From: Saururus chinensis
Taxonomy: Eukaryota > Streptophyta > Magnoliopsida > Piperales > Saururaceae
Direction: 5' to 3'
Assembly: GCA_035235625.1 (NCBI GenBank)
Contig: CP141143.1
Coordinates: 6,368,501-6,432,500, forward strand
DNA length: 64,000 nucleotides
Below, piece after piece: positions 48,285 to 60,710 of the stretch. The notes under the pieces were generated by a model that did not search any database, was not told the DNA's origin, and saw only the letters and a list, made by a program, of their open reading frames with translations. A program made the translations under genes and the position numbers. Position 1 is the stretch's first letter. The number at the start of each line of letters is the position of its first letter.

Positions 48285-48697
48285 AGGAAAAAGTAGTGAG
48301 CAACTTGGCTAGATTTGTGGTGATCATATGGGTGTTCGTGGTCTTGATCCTAACATCCAGTTACACGGCAAGCTTGACGTCGATGCTGACAGTGCAACAG
48401 CTCCACCCGACCGTAACTAATATAAACGAGCTATTGAAGAATGGGGACTATGTGGGCTATGGGAAGGGCTCTTTCGTTGGAGGCATGTTGAAGCAAATGA
48501 ACTTTGATGAGAAGAAGCTCAAAGATTATGATACAACAGATGAGTATGCAGAAGCACTCACCAAAGGAAGCCAAAATGGTGGAGTTTCCGCCGTCTTCGA
48601 GGAGATCCCCTACATTAAGGTCTTCTTGGCAAAGGCAAAGCACTATAACAAGTACATAATGGTCGGTCCAACCTACAAGACTGATGGTTTCGGATTT
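48285..48697 (+). CDS. GLR: GLR exon 4 (M3 and S2)
   Basis: Begins after GTTGCAG; reads EKVVSNLARFVVIIWVFVV, the gating motif SSYTASLTSMLTVQQL, then the S2 ligand-binding lobe with GYGKGSFVGGML, AVFEEIPYIKVFLAK and ends TDGFGF at a strong donor GTGAGT in phase 0. Confidence 0.9.
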
Positions 48698-48778
48698 GTG
48701 AGTTAATCATCCCATTTCGCTTTTCTTTTACTTTTTCTCCCTTCAATCATTGGTAATCATATGATCTGCATGTAACAG

Positions 48779-49399
48779 GTATTCCCTAGGGGCTCTCCTC
48801 TAGTACCTGATGTTTCAAGGGCGGTGCTCAAAATAACAGAGGGCAATCAAATGGAGAAGATAGAGAAGGACTGGATGGAAAAGTTAGAGAAGGGCTGGAT
48901 TGGCCAGCATATGACTTGTCCTACGGAAGCACCCTCCACTAAATCCAATAGTCTTACACTCGACAGTTTCTGGGGACTCTTTCTCATTTTAGGGACAGCT
49001 TCCGGCTTAGCTCTCATCATTTTCTTGGTATCCTTGGTATATAAAAAAAAGCATGTTGAAAGGCAAAACTCTCGAAGAACGGTTTGGCAAAGAATTGTTG
49101 ACATGGCAAGATATTTCGACGAGAGGGATCTTTCTTCTCACACTTTTAGGAAGACCAGAGTCATTGGAGGGGCGGGGGTACTAGGTAACACAAGGTATGC
49201 AGAAGAGCCAACACCGGGTAGTTACAATCCGCAGAGTCGCCTATCAGATTTCTCTGGTCTTCAAATGGGAAGTCGTGTTAGGGAAGATGATGAGGGGATA
49301 TCTTCCTCTGACTTTGCCAGCCCAAATTTAAATGCATCTCCAGATAATGGAAGCCCCATGAGCCAACCACTTGAACACACGAGTGGATATAGGTTATGA
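48779..49399 (+). CDS. GLR: GLR exon 5 (M4 and cytosolic tail)
   Basis: Reads VFPRGSPLVPDVSRAVLKI, the S2 end, M4 (FWGLFLILGTASGLALIIFL) and a basic, then Ser/Asn-rich tail ending HTSGYRL and TGA at 49397-49399. Tail length is normal for the family. Confidence 0.9.
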   Translation, partial: VFPRGSPLVPDVSRAVLKITEGNQMEKIEKDWMEKLEKGWIGQHMTCPTEAPSTKSNSLTLDSFWGLFLILGTASGLALIIFLVSLVYKKKHVERQNSRRTVWQRIVDMARYFDERDLSSHTFRKTRVIGGAGVLGNTRYAEEPTPGSYNPQSRLSDFSGLQMGSRVREDDEGISSSDFASPNLNASPDNGSPMSQPLEHTSGYRL

Positions 49400-51599
49400 C
49401 AAATGATGAGTCTTCAAATTCTTTGACATAGGATATAACCTAGTGATTATCAATGATGTATGATCAAACGATTTGTGTTGTATATAATACACCGTCTTAA
49501 TTTAATAGCTCAATTTAAAAAAAAATTGTATATTAATAGCTTCATTTTGTTGAATTTAAGTGATTGGTACTAAAAAAGTACAACATAAAATTATTTTCCC
49601 CTTCTCAAAAAAGTGAGTTTCACCTTTCAATAAAAATCACTATTTTGAATTCACCTTTTGATAAAAATCATTTTTTTTTCAAATGTAACTATTAAGATAA
49701 GACACTATATTTAACCATAAGGCAAAAATATTTATAAAAAGAAAGGAGTTGACTTTATTTACAATAGATAATGAAAAATACTTTAAGTGACGTTGAGACC
49801 TATTTGGGATAATTAAGTAGCTTTTTGACATTGATTTCTCAACGTCATAATAGCATTACTCATAATAAAGCAAATGAAGCAAAAAGTCACTTCTCTCGTT
49901 GTCTTATAAATGAGCAGCACCTTTTAATCTACCACCATCATTGTACTAAGGCGCGATATGCAAAATCTGTTGAGGAGGTTTTCTCCCTTAGCACCCGTTA
50001 GCCACCATTCAATTAAAATAGGTGTGTTACATATTGACAGTAGGAGATGTTTCTCAAAAAGTCGTCACCATTCTATCTTTGTTAACCAAATTTAAAGAAG
50101 ACTAGTGTATTCCCATTGAGCACCTTCCTCTGCTCTACCCGCCAACCCTTTCCTGCCTCTCTTCTCTCTATGTGACTTCACTTCTTGCTCTCTCACTCTC
50201 TTCTGATACTTCGTCTAATGCTTGAGGCTAGGAAATTGGATTCTATTTGGTGTAAATGATGCAACTTGTTCTTGTACCTCTCCCTGAAAGGTACTGAGGC
50301 TCACAGGAGGATTACCCCCCACCCTGAAGAGGTGGCTGGCAGAAACCGGGTCTCTGTCGAGAGTGTGCTGAAGGAGGAGCAGAGATTTCATTCACCACGC
50401 ATTCATTATCTCATTCTCATCTCCAGCCATACCTCAATCATGTGGGCGCTTGACCACCATTTTTCTGTCTGTTGATCTTCCTATTCTTCAAGTTAAATTT
50501 TCCCCAGTATGCTGATAAAATATTTCAAGGTTGTAATGTTTGTCTAAGTGCATTTGAATGGTTGAATTGATCTTCTTGTTCTATCTCTGATTCTGTGTCC
50601 ACATCTGATAGCGTTTAGAAACATTTCATCTATGATTTCTCCCTTTAGTAAATTCTTGTATTGTTTTGTGTGAGAGGTTTTTTATTTTCATCGTTGGGTC
50701 ATTCTTTGGAGAGTACCATGTTGGTGTTTGATGGAATGTGTCAGTTCTGTTACTTAGGACTTTTATTTTGAAGTATCTTAATCAATGTGTAGTGCTATTG
50801 ATCTAGTGACACGTGCTATTCAAAAGAATAAAAAGATGGTGTAGCTTTTATAGTTTGACAATTTTAAATTATGAGCGGATACATTCTTATTGTGTTTCAA
50901 GGATTGAGCTTGGAGTGGAGAAAATACTACTTTTAGAGAAAAAGAAACAAAAAAGGCAAGATTTTTCTCCTTTGAAGGAAAACTAGAAACCACAGAAAAG
51001 GGCTATTTAAATGTGATAGAAACGTCATTGAGAAATGCCTATGCTTGTGCATCAGTTCTCCTAAGTTTATGATTGTGCTCTACTACTCTTTATTCATTTT
51101 GCTTGCTACAGTAAAATCATAAGGCAACAGTTTTAATTAGGTTCAATGGTTTTAGTTCTAGCTTGAAATTATATGTAGATCCCCCTTTGTGCTTAAGTTG
51201 TATATGCTTATTTGAGGTTAAAGTAATATTTACCTTTTATCTATTCTCACGTAAACTCATCAATGAAAAATGCTAATCATCAATTGTATTCCTTTGCCAC
51301 GGGGAAGAAAAAATAGTAGCTTTATTTGCTGGAGCATCCTTAAATAGAAAGATATGTACATAATGTTGTTATGAATGTTAGTTTCTCTGGTTTTGTCAAT
51401 AAGTTTGGGTGTTGACAACTCATAAACATAATAAAAATGGGTATGCATGTTCACATAAACAAATAAATAGACAATTCAGTTCATGTATCTACATTTCTTT
51501 TATTTTGATTTTTTTATTAAAATAATATTTTTTCTTTTGATTTAGAATCTTAATTAAGTTAGTTTTATTTTTAAGGTAAGAAGGTCGTAGATCTATCTT
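49400..51599. other. GLR 3' flank and intergenic, nothing recognised
   Basis: AT-rich, with only short frames (longest 69 codons) that show no motif. The first part should contain the GLR 3' UTR; no clear poly(A) signal stands out. A CT-rich stretch is at 50155-50215. Confidence 0.5.
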
Positions 51600-52337
51600 G
51601 CATGGATAAAATAGCAGCAAAAGTTCCTTGATGATGGATCCTGCCACCCTTGCTTATACATCCATCATCCACCTAAATATGATGCTGCTGATTTAAAGGC
51701 AAAACTCTTTTATTACGTATGCTTCCTATATAATACTAACAAAAAAACACAACACAGCCAATATCCGAAGGGAAGCGACTTTCTCAACGTAATTGACCAC
51801 ATTCATTGGTTCGTTGAATTTCCTTTAAGTTTAAACTTTCAGCTCAGTAAAGATGCTCCATCCTTGTAGGAATAAAATACTGAATAATCAGCCTAAAAGC
51901 AGGGGAAGTTTTTTTTTTTCCTTATACCTTGTATCTGCATAGATATCCTTGAGAGCGTTCAGCGTTTCCATGTCCGGTTCCCCTTATGTAATATGTTTAA
52001 AACTCCGTGTAGACTGGTCAGGTGGTCATGGAAAACTAAACAGAAAGTGCACGAACACATCACTTATGGGTAATATGCTATGTACACCGTCGATTCTCAC
52101 GGTAGACATAGCATCCAATTTTGGAGGCAAGAAGACAATAAATTTTTTCTGAAAAGAGGAAGAGAGCTACCCCTTGCAGGCGTGCAACACGAAAATTTCC
52201 CTGTTACTGCAGTCTATAGGGTCCACCACCAAACACCTCTAGTGACAATAAAGAATTCTTCATTCTCGTTTCTGTTTTTCGTCCTTTCTTCCTCCAAAGT
52301 GCTTCTTCTTTTCTATTACAAGGAATATCTTATGATG

Positions 52338-52561
52338 GGAAACATTTTCTATGCTCCATTTTGACTGTGAGCCAAGTGTAAAGAATGCTTAGAAAGCATC
52401 AGATTTTAATATCGATGGCGCGCACACTAACGCACATTAGCTTAAATATTATTTGCACTAATATACATTAGCGTGTGCGCCGTTGATCTTGAAATCTATT
52501 AATTCCAAAGCGTTCCTTACGCTTGGCTCACGTTGAAGAAAGAGCATGAAAAACACTTCCC
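52338..52561. mobile_element. hAT-type MITE, 224 bp, with inner inverted repeat
   Basis: Ends GGAAACATTTTCTATGCTC and, inverted, GGGAAGTGTTTTTCATGCTC. The flanks TTATGATG (52330-52337) and TTATAATG (52562-52569) form an 8-bp TSD with one change; the C1 copy has a single TTATGATG (3662-3669). Inside, 52368-52530 forms another long inverted repeat starting TGAGCCAAGTGTAAAGAATG. Confidence 0.8.
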
Positions 52562-52771
52562 TTATAATGTGGCGATTGTTTTGTTACTTTCAACACTATT
52601 ATAAGAATGCGATTCCACTTAGACAATTAGTGCTGATGCAATTTTTTTTTAAAAAAGCCAGTAGCCTTAAAGGGGAGTCTCCTGGACACTTTCTAGAAGC
52701 CTTTCATCTTAAAGATCATCAACCACGAACACGTTAATGCACAGATTTTAGGAGCCTTTCATCTTCAAGAA

Positions 52772-54161
52772 CTATGATGACCCGATCCCTACGGAATGTT
52801 TAAAGACCATTCACGCTATTAGAGAGAGTCTAAGCTCCAATAAGACAACATCATATTAAAGTAAGAGATAGTTAATATAAACCATAACTAAGCTTAATTT
52901 TTTTATTTACACCAAAACATCAAAAGCATAAGTTTCACCACAAAAGCTATTTTTGATCCTCCTCCATTTGTTTCTACCTTAGTTTTTTTTTAAAAAAAGA
53001 AACCTTAAACTATCCTAATTCTTCAATTTTCTTGTGAGTGATGTTCTTCTCTCTTTCCTCATATTTTTATGCATCCATATCGCTCATCGAACTTATGTAC
53101 AAGAATATGCCTAGTGAAATGGACATTCTACACGTAAGCTAAAAGCTATGTGATCATGCCTCAAGTAAAATATGTACACAAAAAAGTAAACATATAACAT
53201 GCAAAAACAAAGACATATCATATTCTAATCTAAGCATAATTAATCTATACATAACCATCATATATCTAACATTATATGAGATGATACTTAATGAGGTAAT
53301 ATGAAAACATAATACTCATAAAAAGCTCATTCCCTAAACCTCACAGAGAATTAACTATATGATCTGTGATTTGTGTCGGAGAAAAAGTGTTGTGGGTGGT
53401 CATCCACAGGTACTTAGTATGACCCATAAAAACTAGGAGAAAACTACAAAAAGTTAAGTCCACCCTCATCCAAATATGTGGCACCTAGGTAAACTTTTAT
53501 TTTGAACCTGGAGTTAAGGTCACTCATACCAAGTCTTAACTAACCGTTGTTAATACCTCTCTAGACTTATGTTGGCTATTACAACCTAAAATTACCTTTT
53601 ATGAAAGACATTTTTATGAGATGCCCTTAACATAGATCAAAATATAATTTGCTAGCCCCAACCGAAGAACTAAGATATCCCTAAGTTTTATTAGTCACAT
53701 TGATAAATAATAGAAAAGAATTCCCGTGCAAAAAATTTTAAACATCCACCCATGTAGTCCATTCAAATGATTAAACCTGTCAAAACCATAAACATGTACT
53801 ATCTATCCATAATCAATATGTAGATCAAATTATCTCAACCTACATAGAGTAACATGTGCATATCAAAAACATCACTACAATTATAAATTTTTTATTGCCA
53901 TCATGAAAAACCTATGGAGGAAAATTATTCCAAAGATTTTAATGCAAGTAGAGGGTTCTGCATGTGCAAATTTGTACAATTGTCCTTTTCTATAAGAACT
54001 TGAACAAAACACTCACATAACATTAAAACATAAATACAATTAATGCTTCATATCCGAGGTCTTCACATAAAACATAAAGAAATAAAATCTGAGTACAAAA
54101 GACCCTTATTTCCTAGACCCAAGAAATGGACTATAGGCTCACAACATCTTCATATCCACAA
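52772..54161 (-). mobile_element. Family A-related LTR fragment, inverted (C2)
   Basis: Second copy of the fragment at 7303-8738, starting GATGACCCGATCC and ending ATATCCACAA at the same breakpoint. It differs by point changes, indels and lack of the (TA)n expansion. Confidence 0.6.
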
Positions 54162-54239
54162 CCACTAGGTGTGCATCATCTGCCACCAATTTAAAATAGC
54201 CACTTAGACAAGATACAATAGCTAACTACTAATTTTTGT

Positions 54240-55671
54240 AATATTGAGTTCCGTCACATGGGTGAGTTTATTGCAAACACTATTTATGAAAAAGGTGTGA
54301 ATTGGAACATTGAGAGGGAAATCTTTGTTCTTGTATTGGATAATTATAGTGCTAATGATGTGGCAACTCACGAGTTCAAAGATCATTTTCGTATAGGGGT
54401 TTCTTATATTAGATGGAAGCTTACTTTTATGTACATTGTTGTCTATGTATACTTAACTTGTCTGTGCAAGATGGGCTAAATATGATATAAAATATTGTGG
54501 ACAATGTACATGAGAATATGAAGTACATAAAATCTTCTCCACAAAGATCATTAATTTTTACAAGCATGCCGAACCACTTAAGGTGCCAAAAAAGAAATTA
54601 ATTCTTATTGTGCCTATAAGATAGAATTCAACATACATTATGCTTGAGGTGGCTTTAGAATTTAAGAATATATTTGTTCATATGACTTCACTTGATTTGA
54701 AAGATATTTTTTTTGCCTTCAACACAAGTGGGAAAATGTTAGAAGTGCTAACAAATGCTTGAAGGTGCTTTATGATTTAACCATAGTTTTTTTCGACCAC
54801 TTCAAACATGTTTTTATTTTTTTGTAGAATTTGTGAGTTGAAAGTGGTATTATTAGAGTGGCACTTTGATAGAAATGAGTTTATTTCATCTATGGCTATT
54901 AAAATGATTGACAAATTTGATAAGTATTGGGATGGTACTTGTATGGTGTTAACAATAGCTTAAGTTTTAGATCCTAGAAAGAAAATGAGAATGGTTGAAC
55001 TTTATTTTCCATTATTCTATCATAAAACATTAGGGAAAGGGAAAATTAAGAAAGTTTATGATGTTTTGGGATGGCCCTATGACAAATATATTTCTTGGGT
55101 ACTAAAATCAAGTGAGTTTAATGGTAAGGTTTTAAATAGTTACACATCTTGAAGTAGTGAGAGGATTTTAATTGCTAGTAGTGGATGTGAGGCTTGGAGG
55201 GATAAGTTCACTAAGGCAATAGAAAGGAAGTCAAATCCAAAGACAAAAGCTGAATGTGAGTTATATTTAGAAGAGCCTATTATAAAAGACCTTTTTACAT
55301 TTAATATTTTAGCTTGGTGAAAAAAATTTGCACCAAAATATCCTATCTTATTACAAATTATGAAAGAAATCTTAGTTATTTCAATATCTACTGTCACATC
55401 TAAGTCATCTTTTAGTACCCGAGGGGAGGAGGGTTTAAAAACAAGATCAGCATGAAGATGATTAAAAAATTGATATGTGCACAAAGTTTGAAGGCATTTT
55501 TTCTGTATGTTTAATTTACTTTGGTTATATATTTATTAAGCTTAGAAGAGACATTTATGTTGGATTATAATTTGTTTTGTAGGTTCACCATTAGAGGATT
55601 CAGAAGGTGAAGTTCTGGATTTAAGCATTTTTTATATGGGCCTGGAAGATGAAGATAAATTTGAAGTTTAA
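54240..55671 (+). pseudogene. hAT transposase pseudogene (C2)
   Basis: Decayed RICESLEEPER/Ac-type hAT transposase. Opens with IYEKGVNWNIEREIFVLVLD (the domain II-like DNYSAND), stops at 54479, then continues as scattered pieces to FDKYWDGTCMV, VLDPRKKMRMVELYFP and the dimerisation domain with AKCELYLEEP-like, LAW and APKYPILLQIMKEIL. The last exon (from 55583) encodes SPLEDSEGEVLDLSIFYMGL and ends TAA at 55671. The N-terminal BED zinc finger is missing. Not interrupted, unlike C1. Confidence 0.75.
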
Positions 55672-55987
55672 TTGAAGTACTTTTGGTGATAAATTTTATT
55701 AGTAAATTCTTTTTTTTTATGATTATAAGTCAATATTTATGATAAGTTCTTAATAGTTGTGGTTGATTTAATTTTAATGGATATTTATTTTGTAAAGATT
55801 GATGATAATGATTATAACAATTTAGTCTTTTAGTTATCGTTGGTTGTTAACTTACTTTAGCATCTTTTATAAGTGTTTCTTAAGGGGGGGAAAATAGAAA
55901 TTCAGTACATATGTATTATGTTAGAACTGTCCTAATATGCTACCTAAGGATTAGACAATTTAAATAGAGGTTTGAAGGGATTGTCCA

Positions 55988-57973
55988 TGTCATGCCCCGG
56001 CATTACCCGACCTGAGTCGAACCTGGTCCAAGGGCCGGTCCAGGGCACAGGGGTGATGGTATTGAAAATGGTTAAAGAAATAGCGGAAGACTTATGCCCT
56101 TACCACGGGCGGTCTAATTAATGGAGTTACGCACTACTTTGAGGAAGAGTAAATAGGTAGAACCAAAGGAGTTACTTTAATTCTAAATTAAACCACAAGT
56201 CTCAAACCCACATACTAATAATCAATAGCCAACACGCTTGGCTCAAAAAAGGTCTAAAAAAAACTAAAGGTATAGTATATCACAAGTCTGAAACAAGAAC
56301 CATTCCACAAGGTTCTAACATCGTAACAAAATAAATAAAGAGACATGCAAAAAGTAGAAGCCACCATACCTACTCCCAAGCTCTCCCTGACCTTTCCTCA
56401 TACAGCGGATCCTGTCCGTCTGCGTGTCACGCCACGTAGCCCCAAAACAAAACAAGGAAAGTGGGGTGAGTATAAAAACTCAATAATCGTTTTAATACAT
56501 AGACAATAATCAGAAAATACAACAACATGACAGTATAGCAACTAAGATCCACCATTGACATAATACACTATTTTCTGATCATGCATTCATATCACATAAA
56601 CATGCATAATAGTGTCTCATTCATGCATCTTCTGATTATGCGTTCATAACACATAAACCTGCATAATAGTGTCTCATTCACACATCTTCTGATCATGCGT
56701 TCATAACACATAAACCTGCATAATAGTGTCTCATTCACACATTTTTGTGATCATGTATTCATAACACATAAACCTGCATCTCATTCACACATTTTCTGAT
56801 CATGCATTCATAACACATAAACCTGCATAATAGTGTCTCATTTACACATTTTCTAATCATGCATTTATAACACATTTCATTCACCCTGCACGACAAATGT
56901 GTCAATCATATGATACACAATCATGCATAGCATTCATAATACACATACATCAATACAAATAGTGAATGCCTCCATAAAGGTGTAAACACAAGTAGTGCCA
57001 CAGAGGTGGGACACAGACAAGGCCACGAAGGTGTGCCATGGTCCAAATTCCACACAGGAAATGTAAGAGGGTCGGGGTTGTCAGCCCCTAAAGTTGCTTG
57101 CCCTAGACGATCCTAGCCAAGGATGTCCAATTCTCACACAGAGAACCTAGAGTAAGGGTGTTCGCCCGGGGATATCTCCTGCGGTGGGGAGAGCCCAAAT
57201 TCCCACACAAGGAACCCTAGAACATGTGGTAGCCGGTGCATAAAGCATATCACTCTGGATTCTCAGGGTCCAAAAGACAATCATAATAATTTCAATCCGC
57301 AAGACAAGTACACAACTCGTCCCCACATAATTCCATTTAACTAGACTAAACCTGGGGAGTGTACATGTTCTACATAGGAATTTAAATAAAAAATATGTCC
57401 TTCTGAACCAACCAAGTTCCGATTAATTCACCAAGCAACTAATCCGGTAAGCAATCTCAACCATTGCATACAATTGATTAATTCTGGCAAACATCAGTAA
57501 AACTTCATCCATGAATACCGATCCATGATGCATAATAGCATAATACATCCGTGAGCAAGACCTACGTGAGTTCCAACACATGGAACGTGCTCCCAATCAG
57601 TCCCCTCATGCATCATAATCAAGGCATAATTAACTACAATTTCATAGTAAATTTCCCATATGTGTGTGCATTCATGCATATTCTAAGCACATGACCAATG
57701 TTTGACATAAACTCATAAGACAATATACACATGCTTAAACGCATTCAAAACAATGATTCCCAACTGAAATCAAAGCAAAATCCACCATAAAGCTTAAATC
57801 CATCCATATAAAATCGAACATTCACTCCCACAAACATGATTTTTCTACACATTAAGCCACAACATGATCACATTCATTACCCATAAACCATCCTCATTAT
57901 AAGAAAACACATCTCACCATTTTCTATATAATATCCCCGCTAGAAACATATTCTAATCACAAGGGTTCTAACA
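55988..57973 (-). mobile_element. Truncated solo LTR (family D), inverted
   Basis: Starts TGTCATGCCCCGG (the reverse complement of a family D LTR end) after GATTGTCCA. It aligns with the complement of about 18037-20147 and stops near 57973 at CTAACA, where family C sequence starts. The inner 1.4 kb of the LTR are missing. A 58-60-bp tandem unit with CATAACACATAAACCTGCAT occurs about six times at 56575-56880. Confidence 0.8.
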
Positions 57974-58456
57974 ACTCAATGGTACTAGGAACACGTGAAT
58001 TTGAGTCTAGGGTAGAAATATATAGGTGTTTGAAGATAAAAAAATTTAAAAAAATAAAAAAGGGAAAAAGCTATTGCATGATGCAGCCACGGGACGAGTC
58101 CGTGTGCATCACATGTGGGTGTGATGCACATGGAACCGCCATTTGGGAAGCGCCGCAACTTATATAAGGGGAAGATGAGGATTTTTCAATACCAAACCCC
58201 ATTTCTTCTATTTCTAGGTCATTTCAAGTCCTATTTAGTTCGTTCAAAAGGCATTCTTGACTAAAATCGATGGTATATATAATTAAATGTTTCAATCCTT
58301 AAGTTGGATACTCTAGAGGGGGAAATGGCCTGGAAAAGAGGAGGCTTAGCTCACCATCATTCGGCCATAAAGAGAGAAATGTCCTGGGTAAGGGGACGTT
58401 CTATTCGCTATCTTCGGGCAAGTAGAGAGAGAAACATTTCTGAGTAAAGGGAGGTT
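57974..58456 (+). mobile_element. Family C LTR (C2), left part
   Basis: Matches 31302-31780: CTCAATGGTAC, the CGCCGCA..TATATAAGG promoter-like region at 58150-58170, and the first 57-bp repeats. It is interrupted at 58456 by the solo LTR of family B. The right part resumes at 60711. Confidence 0.7.
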
Positions 58457-60710
58457 TGTAACGATTATTTTTTGGTTACACCTAACCTGAGGGGTTATAG
58501 ATAATTCAATAATTTTGGATAAGTGTTAGGGGGTTTCAAGAGATAGAATCCATGTATATGGATAGAATCCATGTATATGGATAAAATCCATGTACATGGG
58601 TAGACCTCGAAGTAACGAGCATACCGAATCAAGAAACACACAAAGCAGAGGTCAAGAATATAAGTTATGACCTCAAAAAGCTTGCCACATAGGCAGAACC
58701 TACTTGAAAAGAGCAGGATAACTTGCCCATATGTGGTCTCATTTCAAAGGGCTCATTGATATGAGTCTATCGGTATCAAGAGTGCACAATTCCGACATCG
58801 GAGTAGGAAGTTATCGCATTTTGAAGTTTGGATATTTTTGGATTATAATAATATAGAAAATATATTAAAGAATAGGAAAAAGACAGAATAGCTAGAGTCA
58901 GCCATGCTGTCCTCAACGCAGCTCGGCATAGTGGTAGGGGACCTGCCGGTCTGTGTCATTGTGGGTGTCCCACGTGATGCGTGATAGGCTGCGCGTCGGC
59001 CCCCTATGCAAGGGATAGGGCCCGCATCTCCAGTGCCATGCGTGGGATCCAAGAGTCGCAACCACCTGTCCTGGGCCAGGGCCAGTGCATCACACACTGC
59101 TCAGGCACGCAACGCATGGTGCACACATTTTTAGGGTGTCTCGTACACTCTTAGGCATTCTACTATAAATAGAATCCTATTCAACTCTAGAGGAGTTTTT
59201 AGGCTCATTATGAGTCTATTTTCTTCCATTCAAAAGGTGTTTCAATCTAATTCGAGGGTGATCTACGTAATGGCATGGTCTATTTTTTAAGCTTTGAGTT
59301 GGCATCCCTAGAAGGGGGGAACGACCCTGGGCAAGAGGAGGCTTCATCTGCAACCCTTGCACCCCAAAGAGAGAAAAGTGGCCCAGAGAAAGAGGAGGCT
59401 TCATCCTCCGTCACCAGGCCGCATCAAGTGAAGTGGCCTGGAGTAGGGGAGGTTCCATCCTCCACTGAAGGGCTACAAAGTGTGAGAAATGTCCCTAGGT
59501 AAAGGGATGTTCTGTCTGTAGCTTACGAGCATGGAAAAAAAAAAGAGTCTCCGAGTAAGGGGAAGGTTCGTCCACTGCGTAAGGGCGCAGGAAGTGGGAG
59601 TGTCTTCGGGTATGGGAAGGATTGGCTTGGGTCAAGATGAGGCTCTATCCACCACCCTCGTGCCCCTAAGAGAGAAGCAACTCAAAGAAAGAGGAGGCTT
59701 CGTCCTCCATCATTGGGCTGCATCGAGAGAAGTGGCTAGGAGTAGGGGAGGCTCCATCCTCCACCAAAAGACCACGTAGTGTGAGAAACATCCCCGAGTA
59801 AAGGGAGGTTCTATCCACTTCCCATGAGAGCAAAAATGAGAAATGTCTCTGGTTAAAGGAGAAGGTTTGTCTGCCGCCATCAAGTATGCAAATAGTGATA
59901 CGTCTTCAGGAAAGGGGAGGGTTTTGTCTATCGCCTTCCGATGTAATGAGAGAAATATGCTGAAACTAGAGGAGGCTTCATTCCTTGTCTCTAGATCTGA
60001 AAGGGAGGACACCCAGAAGGAATGAGCAACTCCAAACACACTACTTCTAGGGATATCAGGGGAGTAAGCGTTTCTAACCTTCCAAGTTAATATAATTATA
60101 TGAATGCATGTGCTAATTAAGATATATGTCATGCTTAGATCTGATGTGTTTTGATATACTATGCTATGATCCGATATATTTTGACATGCATAGATATGAT
60201 ATGTTCTAATGTGACCTAATATGTTCTAATGTGATGGTGTTGGCTATATACTCGGCTCTATAATAGAGCAAGATGTGTGTTTTCATTGATTTATTGGCTT
60301 TTGTTTAACTCCGATGATTTATAAGCTTCTATATGACTCCGATTAAATATTTAGATATACGTATTTTGACGTATGTATTTTGTAATGCATGATGCATGTA
60401 ATAGCCATTAGGCAGAACTACGTTAGGATACGATCAGATTGAAGTAGCATCGCAGATGTTATCCAATACATACATAGGCAGCCAACAACAAAGCAATGTT
60501 GGCCCGATCAAAATTAATTAAATAATTAGGTCTGTTATGGCCTACGCACAATGAAGTACTAAAGTTCTGAAGCGCATAGAAGAACAATACAACTCCCGCA
60601 CACAAAGTCCACCTCACCTAGTTTTGGTTTTAATTTTTGGGAAACCTGGAGTATGGGTTATCAATTCTGAACCCCCGGCTCGAGTCAGTTTTCAAGTCAG
60701 GGTGTTTACA
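58457..60710 (+). mobile_element. Solo LTR (family B), 2.25 kb, TSD AGGTT
   Basis: Starts TGTAACGATTATTTTTTGG and ends AGGGTGTTTACA. The 5-bp TSD AGGTT is perfect (58452-58456 and 60711-60715) and removal restores the family C 57-bp repeat unit it landed in. A TATA box CTATAAATA lies at 59163 and a tandem array at about 59310-60020. No coding region. Confidence 0.85.
59310..60020 (+). repeat. Tandem repeat array (about 57 bp units) in LTR
   Basis: Diverged units with AGGGGAGGTTCTGTCC-like and GGAGGCTTCATCC-like cores, following the TATA box. The array is longer than in the nested copy at 24900-25400. Confidence 0.7.

Larger units (their letters stand above)
39408..49399 (+). pseudogene. GLR: Glutamate receptor-like cation channel, 5 exons, frameshifted
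   Basis: Plant GLRs are ligand-gated calcium/cation channels at membranes. Exons read here: 39408-39699, 46493-47771, 47882-48194, 48285-48697 and 48779-49399. Apart from a 1-nt loss in exon 2, they would give a product of about 970 residues, normal for the family. In order: signal peptide; ATD; S1 ligand-binding region (about 46493-47771); M1 and pore region (exon 3); M3 with SSYTASLTSMLTVQQL, S2 (exon 4); M4 and cytosolic tail (exon 5). The layout and motifs suit angiosperm clade II GLRs (GLR2-like). The frame break near 46656 yields a stop at 46681-46683. All other joints and frames are clean, so the break is recent or an assembly error. Intron 1 is swollen by an antisense gypsy element. 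Confidence 0.85.

Noticed and set aside
49930-50480. Possible small gene downstream of GLR
   Set aside because: Only a 69-codon frame without motif or splice support.
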